Numbered from the stretch's first letter, positions 6,717-15,422 are shown. The stretch: 51,146 nt of DNA from Burkholderiaceae bacterium (GCA_021463505.1 JAJTYR010000025.1:1-51146); one strand, 5' to 3'. The notes: generated by a model from the sequence alone, not told the origin. Numbers and translations are program-made.

Positions 6717-8039
6717 CCAGCGCTGCTGCGGACCAGGTTGCTGCGGACCGGACTGGTGCGGACTGCGCTGGCCAGGTTCGCGTTGCGTCGGTACGGGCAC
6801 CGGACGGGATGGGCGCTGCGATGGCTCCAACCGCGGCTGCGGCGCAGCATGCGGGACCGGCACCGGTTTTTCCACGCGCCGCGGCCGGGATTCGGATCGC
6901 GACAGCGGTTCGGGCCGCGGCGGGTCGAGGCGGCCCGACGGTCCGGAGACGGGCGGGCGCGGGTGCAGGCGATCCGGCAGATCGGAAGGTGGCGGCCGCG
7001 ACCGGAGACGGTCGGGGGGCTCGGAGACCGGCGGACGCGGCCGGGTGTGTGCCGGGGATTCGAAGGCCGGGGGGCGCGGCCGGCCATGATCGGGTGATTC
7101 GAAGGCGGGCGGACGTGGCCGGGCGTGACCGGGTGATTCGAAGGCGGGCGGATGCGGTGCGATGTGGCCGGCCGGCGGCGGACGACGGTCGAGGTGGCGT
7201 GCGCGTTCGGGATCGTGGCGCCAGACGGTGGGGCGCTGGGCCCCCGGCCGCGTGACGATCACGTTGTTCACGCGCCGGTTGTCGATCACCACGTAGCGAT
7301 CACGCCAGACCGGCTGCGCATCGATCCACAGGCGCGGGCGCAGCGGCACGACGGGGCCGCGCACGAAGCCGCGCGCGTACACGTCGGCGAAATGCGGCGG
7401 TCGGTACACGACCGGAGGTACCCAGAAGAACGGCCGATGGGCAGGCCGCCACCACACACCGAATACCACCCGCGGATCGTAGTACGGCACCCAGAGCAGG
7501 CCGCTGTAGACCGGCTCGATGACGATCACCTCGTTGCGCACGATCACCCGCTGCTGGTCGGTCGAGTCGAGGTTGCCGGCGGCGCGGGCGCGCGCACGCA
7601 GCGTCTGCACGGTGTCCATCAGCTGCTCGCGTTGCGCGACGAAGGCGTCGCCAAGCTGCCGGGTCCATTCGAGCTGCTCGCTCATCATCGCGAGGACCGA
7701 CGGAAACTGCGTCAGCGCGCGCACGCTCGGATCCCATGGGGTGGCTTCGACGGCGTCGGCCAGCGCATCGCCGCTCAATCCGGGGTTTTGCCGCATGAAG
7801 CGGTCGGCTTGCACGACCTCGAGCGGCCAGGTCGCGGCCATCAGCACCTGCGCGAGCAGCGCGTCGGGGTACAGCGCGACCGGTGCGAGCATCTGGTCGA
7901 GCTGTTCCTGCGCAAAGGGCGCCTGCGCCCGCGTCGAGGCATAGGTCTGTTGCGCCTGCACCGGCCCGGCCGGTGCGAGTGCGATCGTCGTGGCCGCGGC
8001 TGCGCAGACCAGCCAGGCGGCCGGGCCGCGTCGCTTCAT
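6687..8039 (-). CDS. DUF3300 domain-containing exported protein with proline-rich repeat tail
   Basis: A 450-residue secreted or periplasmic protein. It has a signal peptide (MKRR, hydrophobic stretch, cleavage near PVQA-QQ), a DUF3300 domain (about residues 30-200, including APVALYPDALLAQVLMAATWPLEV in form), a Tyr/Trp-rich middle (YYDPRVVFGVWWRP) and a long Pro/Arg-rich tail. The tail has six 13-residue repeats beginning PPAFESP (about residues 297-374). ATG 8039 is preceded by GAGGTGG at good spacing, so it is preferred over the frame opening at 8087. The DUF3300 function is unknown; the tail suggests an extended periplasmic or cell-wall-contacting arm. Confidence 0.85.
   Translation of the reverse strand: MKRRGPAAWLVCAAAATTIALAPAGPVQAQQTYASTRAQAPFAQEQLDQMLAPVALYPDALLAQVLMAATWPLEVVQADRFMRQNPGLSGDALADAVEATPWDPSVRALTQFPSVLAMMSEQLEWTRQLGDAFVAQREQLMDTVQTLRARARAAGNLDSTDQQRVIVRNEVIVIEPVYSGLLWVPYYDPRVVFGVWWRPAHRPFFWVPPVVYRPPHFADVYARGFVRGPVVPLRPRLWIDAQPVWRDRYVVIDNRRVNNVIVTRPGAQRPTVWRHDPERARHLDRRPPPAGHIAPHPPAFESPGHARPRPPAFESPDHGRPRPPAFESPAHTRPRPPVSEPPDRLRSRPPPSDLPDRLHPRPPVSGPSGRLDPPRPEPLSRSESRPRRVEKPVPVPHAAPQPRLEPSQRPSRPVPVPTQREPGQRSPHQSGPQQPGPQQRWSGRSDGRIQ
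6918..7151 (-). repeat. Six 39-bp (13-codon) tandem repeats in the DUF3300 gene
   Basis: The units begin PPAFESP in the first three copies and diverge to PPVSEPP, PPPSDLP and PPVSGPS in the last three. The first three are close at DNA level too. Such arrays can change copy number by slippage. Confidence 0.85.
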
Positions 8040-8147
8040 TGTCCACCTCACGGTCGATGCGAATGTCATGAGCCTGAAACGCTCCACCGTGCGCTCGCGC
8101 CGACGTGGCGCGGCCGGCGCACGGGTAAGCAGATGTAAAGCCGGTGT

Positions 8148-10475
8148 TCAGCCGTGAAGCAGGGTCCAGATGCGCTCGGGCGTCAACGGCATCTGCACCG
8201 ACAGGGCGTGCTCGCCCTGCCCGGCGCGCCACAGCGCGTCGACGACCGCATTGACCACGCAGGGCGTTGCGCCGATCGTGCCCAGCTCGCCGACGCCCTT
8301 GACGCCGAGCGGGTTGGTCAGGCACGGGATCGACGGGTCCATTTCGGTGCGGAAGAAGCACCCCGCGAGATCGGCGCGCGGCATCGCATAGTCGAGGAAG
8401 CTGGCCGACAGCAACTGGCCGCTCGCCCGGTCGTGGATCACCTGCTCGCACAGCGCCTGCCCCAGCCCCTGCACCGCGCCGCCGTCGAGCTGGCCGCGCA
8501 CGATGTCGGGATTCACCACGCGGCCCACGTCGTTGACCGATGCATACGCGAGCACTTCGATTGCGCCGGTGTCGGGGTCGATCTCGACTTCGCAGACGTG
8601 GCAGCCGTTGGGCCAGCTCGATCCCTCGACCGAGCTGGTCGAGTCCATCCGGATCCTGCGTTCGGGCTGGCGCGCGGCCAGCTCGAACAGCCCGATCGAG
8701 CGGTCGGTGCCGACGATGCGCAAGGCGCCGTCGACGTATTCGATGTCGGCCGCCGGAGCCTCGAGCGCCTCGGCGGCGAGGTCCTGCGCCTTGCGCACGG
8801 TGCGCTCGGAAGCCACGCGCACCGCCGAGCCGCCGGTGAACAGCGAGCGCGACCCCGCACTGCCGAAACCGCTGCCGCGGTCGGTGTCGCCCTGCACGAT
8901 GCGGATCCGCTCGATCGGCACCTGGAACACGTCGACCGCGAGTTGCGCATAACTGGTCGCGATGCCCTGGCCCATCGCCTGCGTGGCCGAGAAGATCTCG
9001 ATGAAGCCGTCGGCCGCGACGTCGACGGTGACGCGCTCCTCGAACGCGTTGCCGCCGGTCCACTCGAGGAAGGTGGCGAGGCCGCGGCCGCGCAGCCGCC
9101 CGCGCGCCTTCGACCCGGCCAGGCGTGCGTCGAAGCCGTCCCAGCCGGCCAGCGCCAGCGCCTGGTCCATGATCGACTCGAAGCGCCCGCTGTCGTAGGT
9201 CTGGCCCATCGCGTTGCGATAGGGCATCTGTTCGGGCCGGATCATGTTGCGCCGGCGCAGTTCGGCCTGCCCGATGCCGAGCTTGCGCGCGGCCGCATCC
9301 ATCAGCCGCTCGGTGATGTAGATCGCCTCGGGGCGGCCGGCGCCGCGATACGCGCCGGTGGTCGTGGTGTGCGTGAGGATCGCGCGGAACTCGAAGTCGA
9401 TCACCGGGATGTCGTAGACGCTGGTCTGCACCCACGGCCCGATCAGCAGCTGGATCGCCACGCCGGTGGGCGTGGCGTAGGCGCCGACGTTGGCCAGCGC
9501 GCGGATGCGCATCGCGAGGATGCGCCCGCTCGCGTCGAGCGCGAGCTCGGCGCGGCTGCGAACGTCGCGGCCGTGCGTCGCGCCGAGGAACTCGTCGCTG
9601 CGCTCGGCGCACCACTTGACGGGCCGCTGCAGGTGCCGCGCGGCGAACGCGACCGCGGCGTCCTCGGGATACAGGCCGGTCTTCATGCCGAAGCCGCCGC
9701 CGACATCGCCCACGACCACGCGTACGCTCTCTTTCGGGATCTTTAACAGGTCTTGCGCGAGCGTGTCGCGCGCCCCCGAAGGCATCTGCGTGCTCATCCG
9801 CAGCGTGAGGCGCGCGGCGGACGCGTCCCAGGTCGCCAGCACCGCGCGCGGCTCCATCGCCGACGGCGCGAGCCGCTGGTTGACGAGGTCGAGCGACACC
9901 ACGTGCGCGGCCGCGCGAAAGGCCGCCTCGGCGGCCGCCGCGTCGCCGTGGCGCATCGCGGCCGCGAGGTTGCCGGGAGCCTCGTCGCAGACCAGCGGCG
10001 CGCTCGGGGCGATCGCGTCGTCGACATCGACGACGGCGGGCAGGTCTTCGTAGTCGACCAGGATCGCGTCGCGCGCATCGATCGCAGCCTGCGGCGATTC
10101 GGCAACGATGGCGGCAACCGCCTCGCCGACGAAGCGCACGCGCTCGTGCGCGAGCGGTCGCCGCGGCGGCGCCGCGCCGTGCGAGCCGTCGGGCCGCCTG
10201 AAGCCGGCCGGGCCGGGGAAGACGCCGACGCCGGCGCGCACCAGGTCCTCGCCGGTCAGGATGGCGAGCAGGCCGGGCAGGGCGCGCGCCGCCGACGCGT
10301 CGATCGCGACGATGCGCGAGTGCGCGTGCGGCGAGCGCAGAAAACACAGATGCGCCTCGTCGTCGGCGTGAAAGTCGTCGACGAACGCGCCGCGGCCGGC
10401 GACCAGCGTGGCGTCCTCGATGCGCCGGACGGCCTGGCCGCTGCCGAAGCGTCCGTAGCGGGTGGTATCGGGCAA
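8148..10475 (-). CDS. Xanthine dehydrogenase family molybdopterin-binding (CoxL-like) large subunit
   Basis: A 775-residue molybdenum hydroxylase large subunit. It begins RYGRFGSGQAVRRIED, has GGFGMKTGLYPE, carries the active-site-loop motif AYRGAGR mid-protein, and ends with KGVGELGTIG containing the catalytic Glu. AYRGAGR is the signature of form II CoxL-like enzymes rather than the AYXCSFR loop of true CO dehydrogenase, so the substrate is uncertain. No ATG fits the N-terminus. A TTG at 10475 sits 8 bases after GGAG and is taken as the start; the frame upstream to 10856 is unconserved. The FeS (CoxS) and FAD (CoxM) partners are not beside it. Confidence 0.85.
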   Translation of the reverse strand: MPDTTRYGRFGSGQAVRRIEDATLVAGRGAFVDDFHADDEAHLCFLRSPHAHSRIVAIDASAARALPGLLAILTGEDLVRAGVGVFPGPAGFRRPDGSHGAAPPRRPLAHERVRFVGEAVAAIVAESPQAAIDARDAILVDYEDLPAVVDVDDAIAPSAPLVCDEAPGNLAAAMRHGDAAAAEAAFRAAAHVVSLDLVNQRLAPSAMEPRAVLATWDASAARLTLRMSTQMPSGARDTLAQDLLKIPKESVRVVVGDVGGGFGMKTGLYPEDAAVAFAARHLQRPVKWCAERSDEFLGATHGRDVRSRAELALDASGRILAMRIRALANVGAYATPTGVAIQLLIGPWVQTSVYDIPVIDFEFRAILTHTTTTGAYRGAGRPEAIYITERLMDAAARKLGIGQAELRRRNMIRPEQMPYRNAMGQTYDSGRFESIMDQALALAGWDGFDARLAGSKARGRLRGRGLATFLEWTGGNAFEERVTVDVAADGFIEIFSATQAMGQGIATSYAQLAVDVFQVPIERIRIVQGDTDRGSGFGSAGSRSLFTGGSAVRVASERTVRKAQDLAAEALEAPAADIEYVDGALRIVGTDRSIGLFELAARQPERRIRMDSTSSVEGSSWPNGCHVCEVEIDPDTGAIEVLAYASVNDVGRVVNPDIVRGQLDGGAVQGLGQALCEQVIHDRASGQLLSASFLDYAMPRADLAGCFFRTEMDPSIPCLTNPLGVKGVGELGTIGATPCVVNAVVDALWRAGQGEHALSVQMPLTPERIWTLLHG

Positions 10476-10620
10476 GTCGTGTTCTCCGGAGCGCGGCGGC
10501 GCGGCGGGATCGCTGCCGGACCATCGTACTGCAATCGTGTTCGCGGATCCGGTGTGCGGATCTTGCGAACGCGGCCGGTTCGGCCCAGCATGACGACTCC
10601 GCCTCCACCGGAGCTCCAAC

Positions 10621-11181
10621 ATGACCGTCCTGTCCAGGGTTGCTGTCGCCGGCGCGTTCGCGCTCGCCTGCAGCAGTGCGTTCGCATTCCAGTTGAGCAG
10701 TCCCGACATCGGACCGAAAGCGCCGATCGGCAACAAGTTCGTGTTCAAGGGCTTCGGCTGCGAAGGCGAGAACGTCTCGCCGGCGCTCGCGTGGAAAGCG
10801 CCGCCCGCGGGCACGAAGAGCTTTGCGCTACTGGTGCACGATCCGGACGCGCCCACCGGCGGCGCGGGCTGGTGGCACTGGATCGTCTACAACCTGCCTG
10901 CCGGCACCGCCGCACTGTCGCAGGGAGCGGGATCGGCCGACGGCGGCAAGCTGCCGGCCGGTGCGGTACAGCAGAAGACCGACTTCGGTGCAGCGGGCTG
11001 GGGCGGGCCGTGTCCGCCGCCGGGCGACAAGCCGCACCGCTACGTGTTCACCGTCTACGCACTGAAGGTCGACAAGCTCGAGATTCCGGACGGGGCGAGC
11101 GCGTCGCTGGTCGGGTTCATGGTGAACGCGAACGCGATCGGCAAGGCAACGCTGGTCGGCAAATACGGGCGGAAGAAATAG
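10621..11181 (+). CDS. YbhB/YbcL family (PEBP-like) exported protein
   Basis: A 186-residue phosphatidylethanolamine-binding-protein-like protein. It has a signal peptide with a likely cut after SSAFA, the ligand-pocket motif DPDAPTGG...WWHWIVYNLP near residues 78-100 and CPPPGDKPHRY near 130. The start ATG has a GGAG upstream. It is divergent from the CoxL-like gene with about 145 bases between. The diacylglycerol-kinase-like frame begins at or just after its stop codon. The family has no firm bacterial function. Confidence 0.88.
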   Translation: MTVLSRVAVAGAFALACSSAFAFQLSSPDIGPKAPIGNKFVFKGFGCEGENVSPALAWKAPPAGTKSFALLVHDPDAPTGGAGWWHWIVYNLPAGTAALSQGAGSADGGKLPAGAVQQKTDFGAAGWGGPCPPPGDKPHRYVFTVYALKVDKLEIPDGASASLVGFMVNANAIGKATLVGKYGRKK

Positions 11182-11186
11182 CCTCG

Positions 11187-12101
11187 CTGGTTCTGCTGAA
11201 CCCGCGCGCGGCCGGGGGGCGCGCGCGCCGCCTGGCCGATCCCGTGCGGCAATGGCTGGCGGCGCGCGCGCCCGATGCGGTGTTCGCGCTGACCGACGAG
11301 GTCGACCGCGCGCACGAACTGCTGCGGGGTTGCTCCGAAGGCGCGCGCGCGGTGCTGGTCGGCGGTGACGGCACGGTGCACCGCCTGCTTCCGGCGTTGC
11401 TCGAACGAAATCTGGTGCTGGGCCTGGTGCCGGTGGGCAGCGGCAACGACCTGGCAGGCGCGCTGGGCCTGCGCGGGCTGGCCTGGGACGCTGCGCTGTC
11501 GCGTGCGTTGCACGGCCCGACTGCGTCGTGCGACCTCGGCGAGTGGCGCAGCGGCGGCGACGCGCAGCCCTTCGCGTCCAGCCTGGCCGCCGGCTTCGAT
11601 GCGGCGATCGCACGACGTGCCTCCGTTGGGCCCCAGTGGCTGCGCGGCCTGCCGCGCTATCTGTGGGCCACGTTGCGCGAACTGGCCGCTCTGCGCCGGC
11701 GGTGCCTGCGCGTGTTCGTCGACGGCGAGCTCGTGCACGATGGCGAGGCGCTGTTCGCCTCCAGCCTGAATACGCCGAGCTACGGCGCCGGCATGCCGGC
11801 CGCGCCCGGCGCGCGCATCGACGACGGGCGGCTCGACCTGCTGGTGGCGGGCCGCTTCGGGCGTGCCGGTGCGTTCGCGATGCTGCCGCGGTTGCTCGCG
11901 GGCCGGCACCTCGGCCACCCCGAGGTGCGCATCGTGCGTTTCACGCAATTGCAGGTCGAGAGCGACGTCGAACTGCCGCTGGCCGCCGACGGCGAGCCGC
12001 TCGCAGGTGCGCGCCAATTCACCGTACGGGTGTTGCCCGGCGTGCTGCGAGTGGCGCGCGGTGCCGGCGGAGTCGCCGCAAGGGGCTTAAGAGACGCCTA
12101 A
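11187..12101 (+). CDS. Diacylglycerol kinase / YegS-like lipid kinase, start codon unresolved
   Basis: About 304 residues with the DAGK catalytic pattern: LLNPRAAGG at the extreme N-terminus, VGGDGTVHRLLPALL, and the nucleotide loop PVGSGNDLAGALGL, with a C-terminal half containing PSYGAGMPAAPGARIDDGRLDLL. These enzymes phosphorylate lipid hydroxyls with ATP. Oddly, no ATG, GTG or TTG exists in frame near the start of homology; I place it at CTG 11187, with ATA 11178 overlapping the upstream TAG as an alternative. A GGAAG lies just upstream. Either a rare start is used, translation is coupled to the YbhB gene, or there is a sequence error. Confidence 0.75.
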   Translation: MVLLNPRAAGGRARRLADPVRQWLAARAPDAVFALTDEVDRAHELLRGCSEGARAVLVGGDGTVHRLLPALLERNLVLGLVPVGSGNDLAGALGLRGLAWDAALSRALHGPTASCDLGEWRSGGDAQPFASSLAAGFDAAIARRASVGPQWLRGLPRYLWATLRELAALRRRCLRVFVDGELVHDGEALFASSLNTPSYGAGMPAAPGARIDDGRLDLLVAGRFGRAGAFAMLPRLLAGRHLGHPEVRIVRFTQLQVESDVELPLAADGEPLAGARQFTVRVLPGVLRVARGAGGVAARGLRDA

Positions 12102-12158
12102 GACAGCGGGTCGACAGTCTCGTGCATCGACATGCAGGGCACCTGCAAAGGAGAGCAC

Positions 12159-13640
12159 ATGAGTACCCGTTCGTTGACCCCCACCCGTCTTGTCGTGGCG
12201 TTGGCTGCCGCCGGAGTGATCGGCGGCGCAGGCGCGAGCTTCGTGACGGCATCGATCGCCCGTGCGGCCGCTCCGGCCAGCGTGGCGGGCGCGCCTGCCG
12301 CCACTGCGGGCATGGCTGCGCCGGCGCCTGCGATCGCGCCGACCGACTTCACGCAGATCGTCCAGCGCCACGGGGCGGCGGTCGTCAACATCAGCGTGAG
12401 CGGCATGAAGAAGGTGGCCGGTCAGGGCATCCCCGGGCTGGATCCCGACGATCCGTTCTACGAATTCTTCAAGCGTTTCGCGGTACCCGGCGGCCAGGGC
12501 CAGCGCGAGATGCCGATGCGCGGTCAGGGCTCGGGTTTCATCGTCGATCCCGACGGCATCATCCTGACCAATGCGCACGTGGTGCAGGACGCGAAGGACG
12601 TCACGGTGAAGCTCACCGACCGGCGCGAGTTCCAGGCCAGGGTGCTCGGTACCGACCCGAAGACCGACGTCGCGGTGCTGAAGATCGACGCCACCCACCT
12701 GCCGGTGGTGCCGTTGGGCAGCGCGCGCGACCTGCAGGTCGGTGAATGGGTGCTGGCGATCGGGTCGCCGTTCGGCTTCGAGAATTCGGTGACCGCCGGC
12801 GTGGTGAGCGCCAAGGGGCGCTCGCTGCCCGACGACAGCTACGTGCCGTTCATCCAGACCGACGTGGCGGTGAATCCGGGCAACTCGGGCGGGCCGCTGT
12901 TCGACGCTCGCGGCGAGGTCGTGGGCATCAACTCGCAGATCTTCAGCCGCACCGGCGGCTACCAGGGGTTGTCGTTCGCCATTCCGATCGACGTGGCGTT
13001 GCGCGTGCGCGACCAGATCGTCGCGCACGGCACCGTGCGCCACGCGAAGCTCGGTGTCACCGTGCAGGAGGTGAACCAGGCGCTGGCCGATTCGTTCAAG
13101 CTCGACAAGCCCGAAGGCGCGCTCGTCGCGAGCGTCGAGAAGGGCGGGCCGGCCGACCACGCCGGCCTGAAGTCGGGCGACGTGATCCTGAAGGCCGACG
13201 GCAAGCCGATCGTCGCCTCGGGCGATCTGCCGGCGTTGATCGGCGAAGCATCGCCAGGTGACAAGGTGGCGCTGGAAGTCTGGCGCCACGGCAAGCGCGA
13301 GGAGATCACCGCACGGCTCGGCAACGCCAGCGACAAGGTCGCCAACGCGACCGCGATCGATGACAAGGCGGCCAAGGGCCGGGTCGGGCTCGCGTTGCGG
13401 CCGCTCGATCCGCAGGAGCAGCGCGAGGCCGGCGTCGAAGGTGGCCTGCTGGTCGAAGGCACGGGCGGCCCGGCGGCGATGGCCGGCGTGCGCCCGGGTG
13501 ACGTGCTGGTGGGCGTGAACGGGATGCCGGTGAAGAGCATCGAGCAGGTGCGTGCCGCACTCGCGAAGTCCGACAAGTCGGCGGCACTGCTGATCATGCG
13601 CGACGGCAACCGGATCTTCGTGCCGGTGAAGATCGGCTGA
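12159..13640 (+). CDS. degP: Periplasmic serine protease of the DegP/HtrA (Do) family
   Basis: A 493-residue envelope protease/chaperone that degrades misfolded periplasmic proteins. It has an N-terminal signal peptide/hydrophobic segment (residues 8-35) and a trypsin-like domain with the triad His140 (LTNAHVV), Asp170 (DPKTDVAVLKID) and Ser243 (NPGNSGGPL). Two PDZ domains follow (about 280-370 and 400-490). ATG 12159 has AAAGGAGAG at ideal spacing, so it is preferred over ATG 12132. petA follows 32 bases downstream. Confidence 0.93.
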   Translation: MSTRSLTPTRLVVALAAAGVIGGAGASFVTASIARAAAPASVAGAPAATAGMAAPAPAIAPTDFTQIVQRHGAAVVNISVSGMKKVAGQGIPGLDPDDPFYEFFKRFAVPGGQGQREMPMRGQGSGFIVDPDGIILTNAHVVQDAKDVTVKLTDRREFQARVLGTDPKTDVAVLKIDATHLPVVPLGSARDLQVGEWVLAIGSPFGFENSVTAGVVSAKGRSLPDDSYVPFIQTDVAVNPGNSGGPLFDARGEVVGINSQIFSRTGGYQGLSFAIPIDVALRVRDQIVAHGTVRHAKLGVTVQEVNQALADSFKLDKPEGALVASVEKGGPADHAGLKSGDVILKADGKPIVASGDLPALIGEASPGDKVALEVWRHGKREEITARLGNASDKVANATAIDDKAAKGRVGLALRPLDPQEQREAGVEGGLLVEGTGGPAAMAGVRPGDVLVGVNGMPVKSIEQVRAALAKSDKSAALLIMRDGNRIFVPVKIG

Positions 13641-13672
13641 AGCGGCTGCGCGCCGCGAAGTGAGGCGACATC

Positions 13673-14314
13673 ATGGGGACCTTCGATGACGCGATCCGGC
13701 CAGTGGCCGGCGCCATCGGGCCGGAAGCCGGCGCGCCCGATGGCGCGGCTGCGCCGGGAGGTCCGCGCCGTCAATGGCTGGTTGCCGCCACCGGCGTGAT
13801 TGGCGGCGTGGGTCTGCTCGCCACCGCCTGGCCGCTGGTCGACAGCATGGAACCGTCGGCACGGGCATTGGCGGTCGGCGGACCGGTCGTGGTCGACTTG
13901 ACGGGCCTCGCGCCCGGCGAGCTGCGAACCGTGTCGTGGCGCGGCAAGCCGGTCTGGCTGATGCGCCGCACCGCTGCGATGGTGCGCGCGCTCGAAGAGC
14001 CCAACCCGGTGCTGGCCGACCCCGGTTCGCAGCGCTCGGAGCAGCCGGACGCGTGCGCCAACGCCACGCGTTCGCTGCATCCCGACCTGTTCGTCGCGGT
14101 GGGGATCTGCACGCATCTGGGCTGCTCGCCGGTGCTGCGGCTCGACGATGCGGCGCTGAACGCCGAGTTGCACGCGCCCGGCGGCTTCTACTGCCCGTGT
14201 CACGGTTCGCGCTTCGACCTGGCCGGCCGCGTGGTGAAGAACGTGCCGGCGCCGACGAACCTGGAAGTGCCGGAATACCGGTTCCTGTCCGACACGTCGC
14301 TGCAGATCGGCTGA
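13673..14314 (+). CDS. petA: Ubiquinol-cytochrome c reductase iron-sulfur (Rieske) subunit
   Basis: A 213-residue Rieske protein of the cytochrome bc1 complex, passing electrons from ubiquinol to cytochrome c1. An N-terminal Tat-like region (PRRQWLVAAT, residues 31-40) and one membrane helix precede the 2Fe-2S domain. The cluster motifs are CTHLGC (Cys146, His148, Cys151) and CPCHGS (Cys174, Cys176, His177). All ligands are present and the C-terminus looks complete. The expected petB and petC genes do not follow; instead a truncated transporter on the other strand begins at the stop codon. The complex would need its other subunits from elsewhere. Confidence 0.92.
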   Translation: MGTFDDAIRPVAGAIGPEAGAPDGAAAPGGPRRQWLVAATGVIGGVGLLATAWPLVDSMEPSARALAVGGPVVVDLTGLAPGELRTVSWRGKPVWLMRRTAAMVRALEEPNPVLADPGSQRSEQPDACANATRSLHPDLFVAVGICTHLGCSPVLRLDDAALNAELHAPGGFYCPCHGSRFDLAGRVVKNVPAPTNLEVPEYRFLSDTSLQIG

Positions 14315-14849
14315 GTGGCAGGTGCGCGAGCTTCGGCCATGCGATTTCCCGCGCGACCTGAAGCCAGTCGACCCGGATCGAGAACGCGACGGCCACGCAG
14401 GCAAGCAGCGTCAGCGACAGCCACTTCAGCACGCGCACGTGGCGCCGGCAGGACAGGAACACCTGCAGCACCAGGCACAGCAGTCCGACGGTGGCCGCGT
14501 AGACGGGCGTCGAGCCCCCGAGGATCAGCCACAGGGCCTCGGCCATCGCGGCGAGGTCGGCGGCGATGTTCAGCGTGTTGGCCGCGAGCAGCATGCCGAC
14601 CGTCGCGTACCGCACCGGCCGCGGGAACCGCTCGCGGATGTTGGCGGACAGGCCGCGCCCGGTGACGTAACCGATGCGCGCGCTGATCACCTGGATCGCG
14701 GCCATCAGCGGCAGCGTGAACACGACGGTCCACAGCATCGAGTAGCCGAACTGCGCGCCGGCCTGCGAGTAGGTGGCGATGCCACTGGGGTCGTCGTCGG
14801 CCGCGCCGGCGATCCGCCCGGGACCGGGCTGGCGCAGGCCGCGGCGCAT
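14313..14849 (-). pseudogene. Nramp-family divalent metal transporter, C-terminally truncated
   Basis: 179 residues with clear Nramp N-terminal character: GPGRIAGAADDDPSGIATYSQAG (the conserved DPSG ion site in helix 1), then about five hydrophobic helices to SIRVDWLQVAREIAWPKLAHLPL. Full Nramp proteins are about 400-450 residues with 11-12 helices. Here homology stops at the petA stop codon and the frame then runs antisense through petA. The start MRRGLRQPGPG (ATG 14849) looks authentic. It is best read as a deletion or rearrangement remnant. Confidence 0.8.
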
Positions 14850-15006
14850 GTTGCGCTGGACGTCGATCCTCGGCTCGCGCCAGATCACCGACGCATATCT
14901 GCTGGCATTAGCGGTACGCAACCGCGGGCGATTCGTCACCTTCGACCGTGCAGCGCCGCTGGATGCAGTCGAGGGAGCAACCGCCGGGCATCTCGTCGCG
15001 CTCTGA
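14848..15006 (+). pseudogene. VapC-type PIN-domain toxin, C-terminal remnant
   Basis: The reading frame contains ITDAYLLALAVRNRGRFVTFDR followed by a hydrophobic end HLVAL, which is the C-terminal third of a VapC PIN-domain ribonuclease, including the late acidic residues (ITDAY and TFD). The N-terminal two thirds, with the first catalytic Asp, and any vapB partner are missing. Homology begins at about 14866, close to the Nramp start codon on the other strand, marking a junction. Confidence 0.7.
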
Positions 15007-15007
15007 T

Positions 15008-15023
15008 CCGGGCCTCAGCCCGG
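15008..15023. terminator. GC hairpin after the vapC remnant (CCGGGC-CTCA-GCCCGG)
   Basis: A perfect 6-bp GC stem with a 4-base loop directly after the vapC remnant stop codon and before the stop of the convergent NTF2-like gene. There is no T-run, so intrinsic termination is uncertain. Confidence 0.35.
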
Positions 15024-15038
15024 CTGCGGCAGCGAATG

Positions 15039-15422
15039 TCACCAGATCCGGCAGGTGCGACACGCGCCGCCGGCGAACTCGGCCTGCAGCACGCCGTCGA
15101 GGATCATCCGCGGTAACGGATCGCCGGGCTTGCGTTCGACGAGATTCGTGCCGGTGGACTTCGCCCAGATGCGGAACAGCTCCTCGGAGGCCACGCGGTC
15201 GCTGACGTGCCAGTGCGCGATGCCGCCTGTCGCGCTGCGCGCCAGAACCTCGTAGTCAACGCGCACGTCTTCCTGCAGCTTCACGCGACGCCAGTATCCG
15301 GCGAGTTGCGCGTGGCCGCGCTGCACCGCGAACGGCGTGTTGCGGTATTCGCCATCGGGTGCGAAGAGCGCGCAGAACTGCGATTCGTCCCGCTGCTCCC
15401 AGGCTTGCCGGTATCCCTGCAT
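15039..15422 (-). CDS. Nuclear transport factor 2 (SnoaL-like) family protein
   Basis: A 127-residue small protein with the cone-shaped NTF2-like pattern. A first helix YRQAWEQRDESQFCALFAPDGEYRNTPF is followed by a strand-rich second half (VDYEVLARSATGGIAHWHVS). The family includes small-molecule isomerases, hydrolases and binding proteins, and the substrate cannot be told. ATG 15422 has no clear ribosome binding site; the frame stays open upstream without another usual start, so the true N-terminus is uncertain. Confidence 0.7.
   Translation of the reverse strand: MQGYRQAWEQRDESQFCALFAPDGEYRNTPFAVQRGHAQLAGYWRRVKLQEDVRVDYEVLARSATGGIAHWHVSDRVASEELFRIWAKSTGTNLVERKPGDPLPRMILDGVLQAEFAGGACRTCRIW

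Noticed and set aside
7300-10608. Very long minus-strand frame (1102 codons) across the CoxL-like and DUF3300 genes
   Set aside because: It is Arg/Ala/Gly-rich and shadows two real genes in another frame; no domain is visible. High-GC DNA produces such frames routinely.
9753-11180. N-terminal extension of the diacylglycerol-kinase frame back to 9753
   Set aside because: The extension runs through the CoxL-like and YbhB genes in shadow frames and lacks any DAGK similarity.
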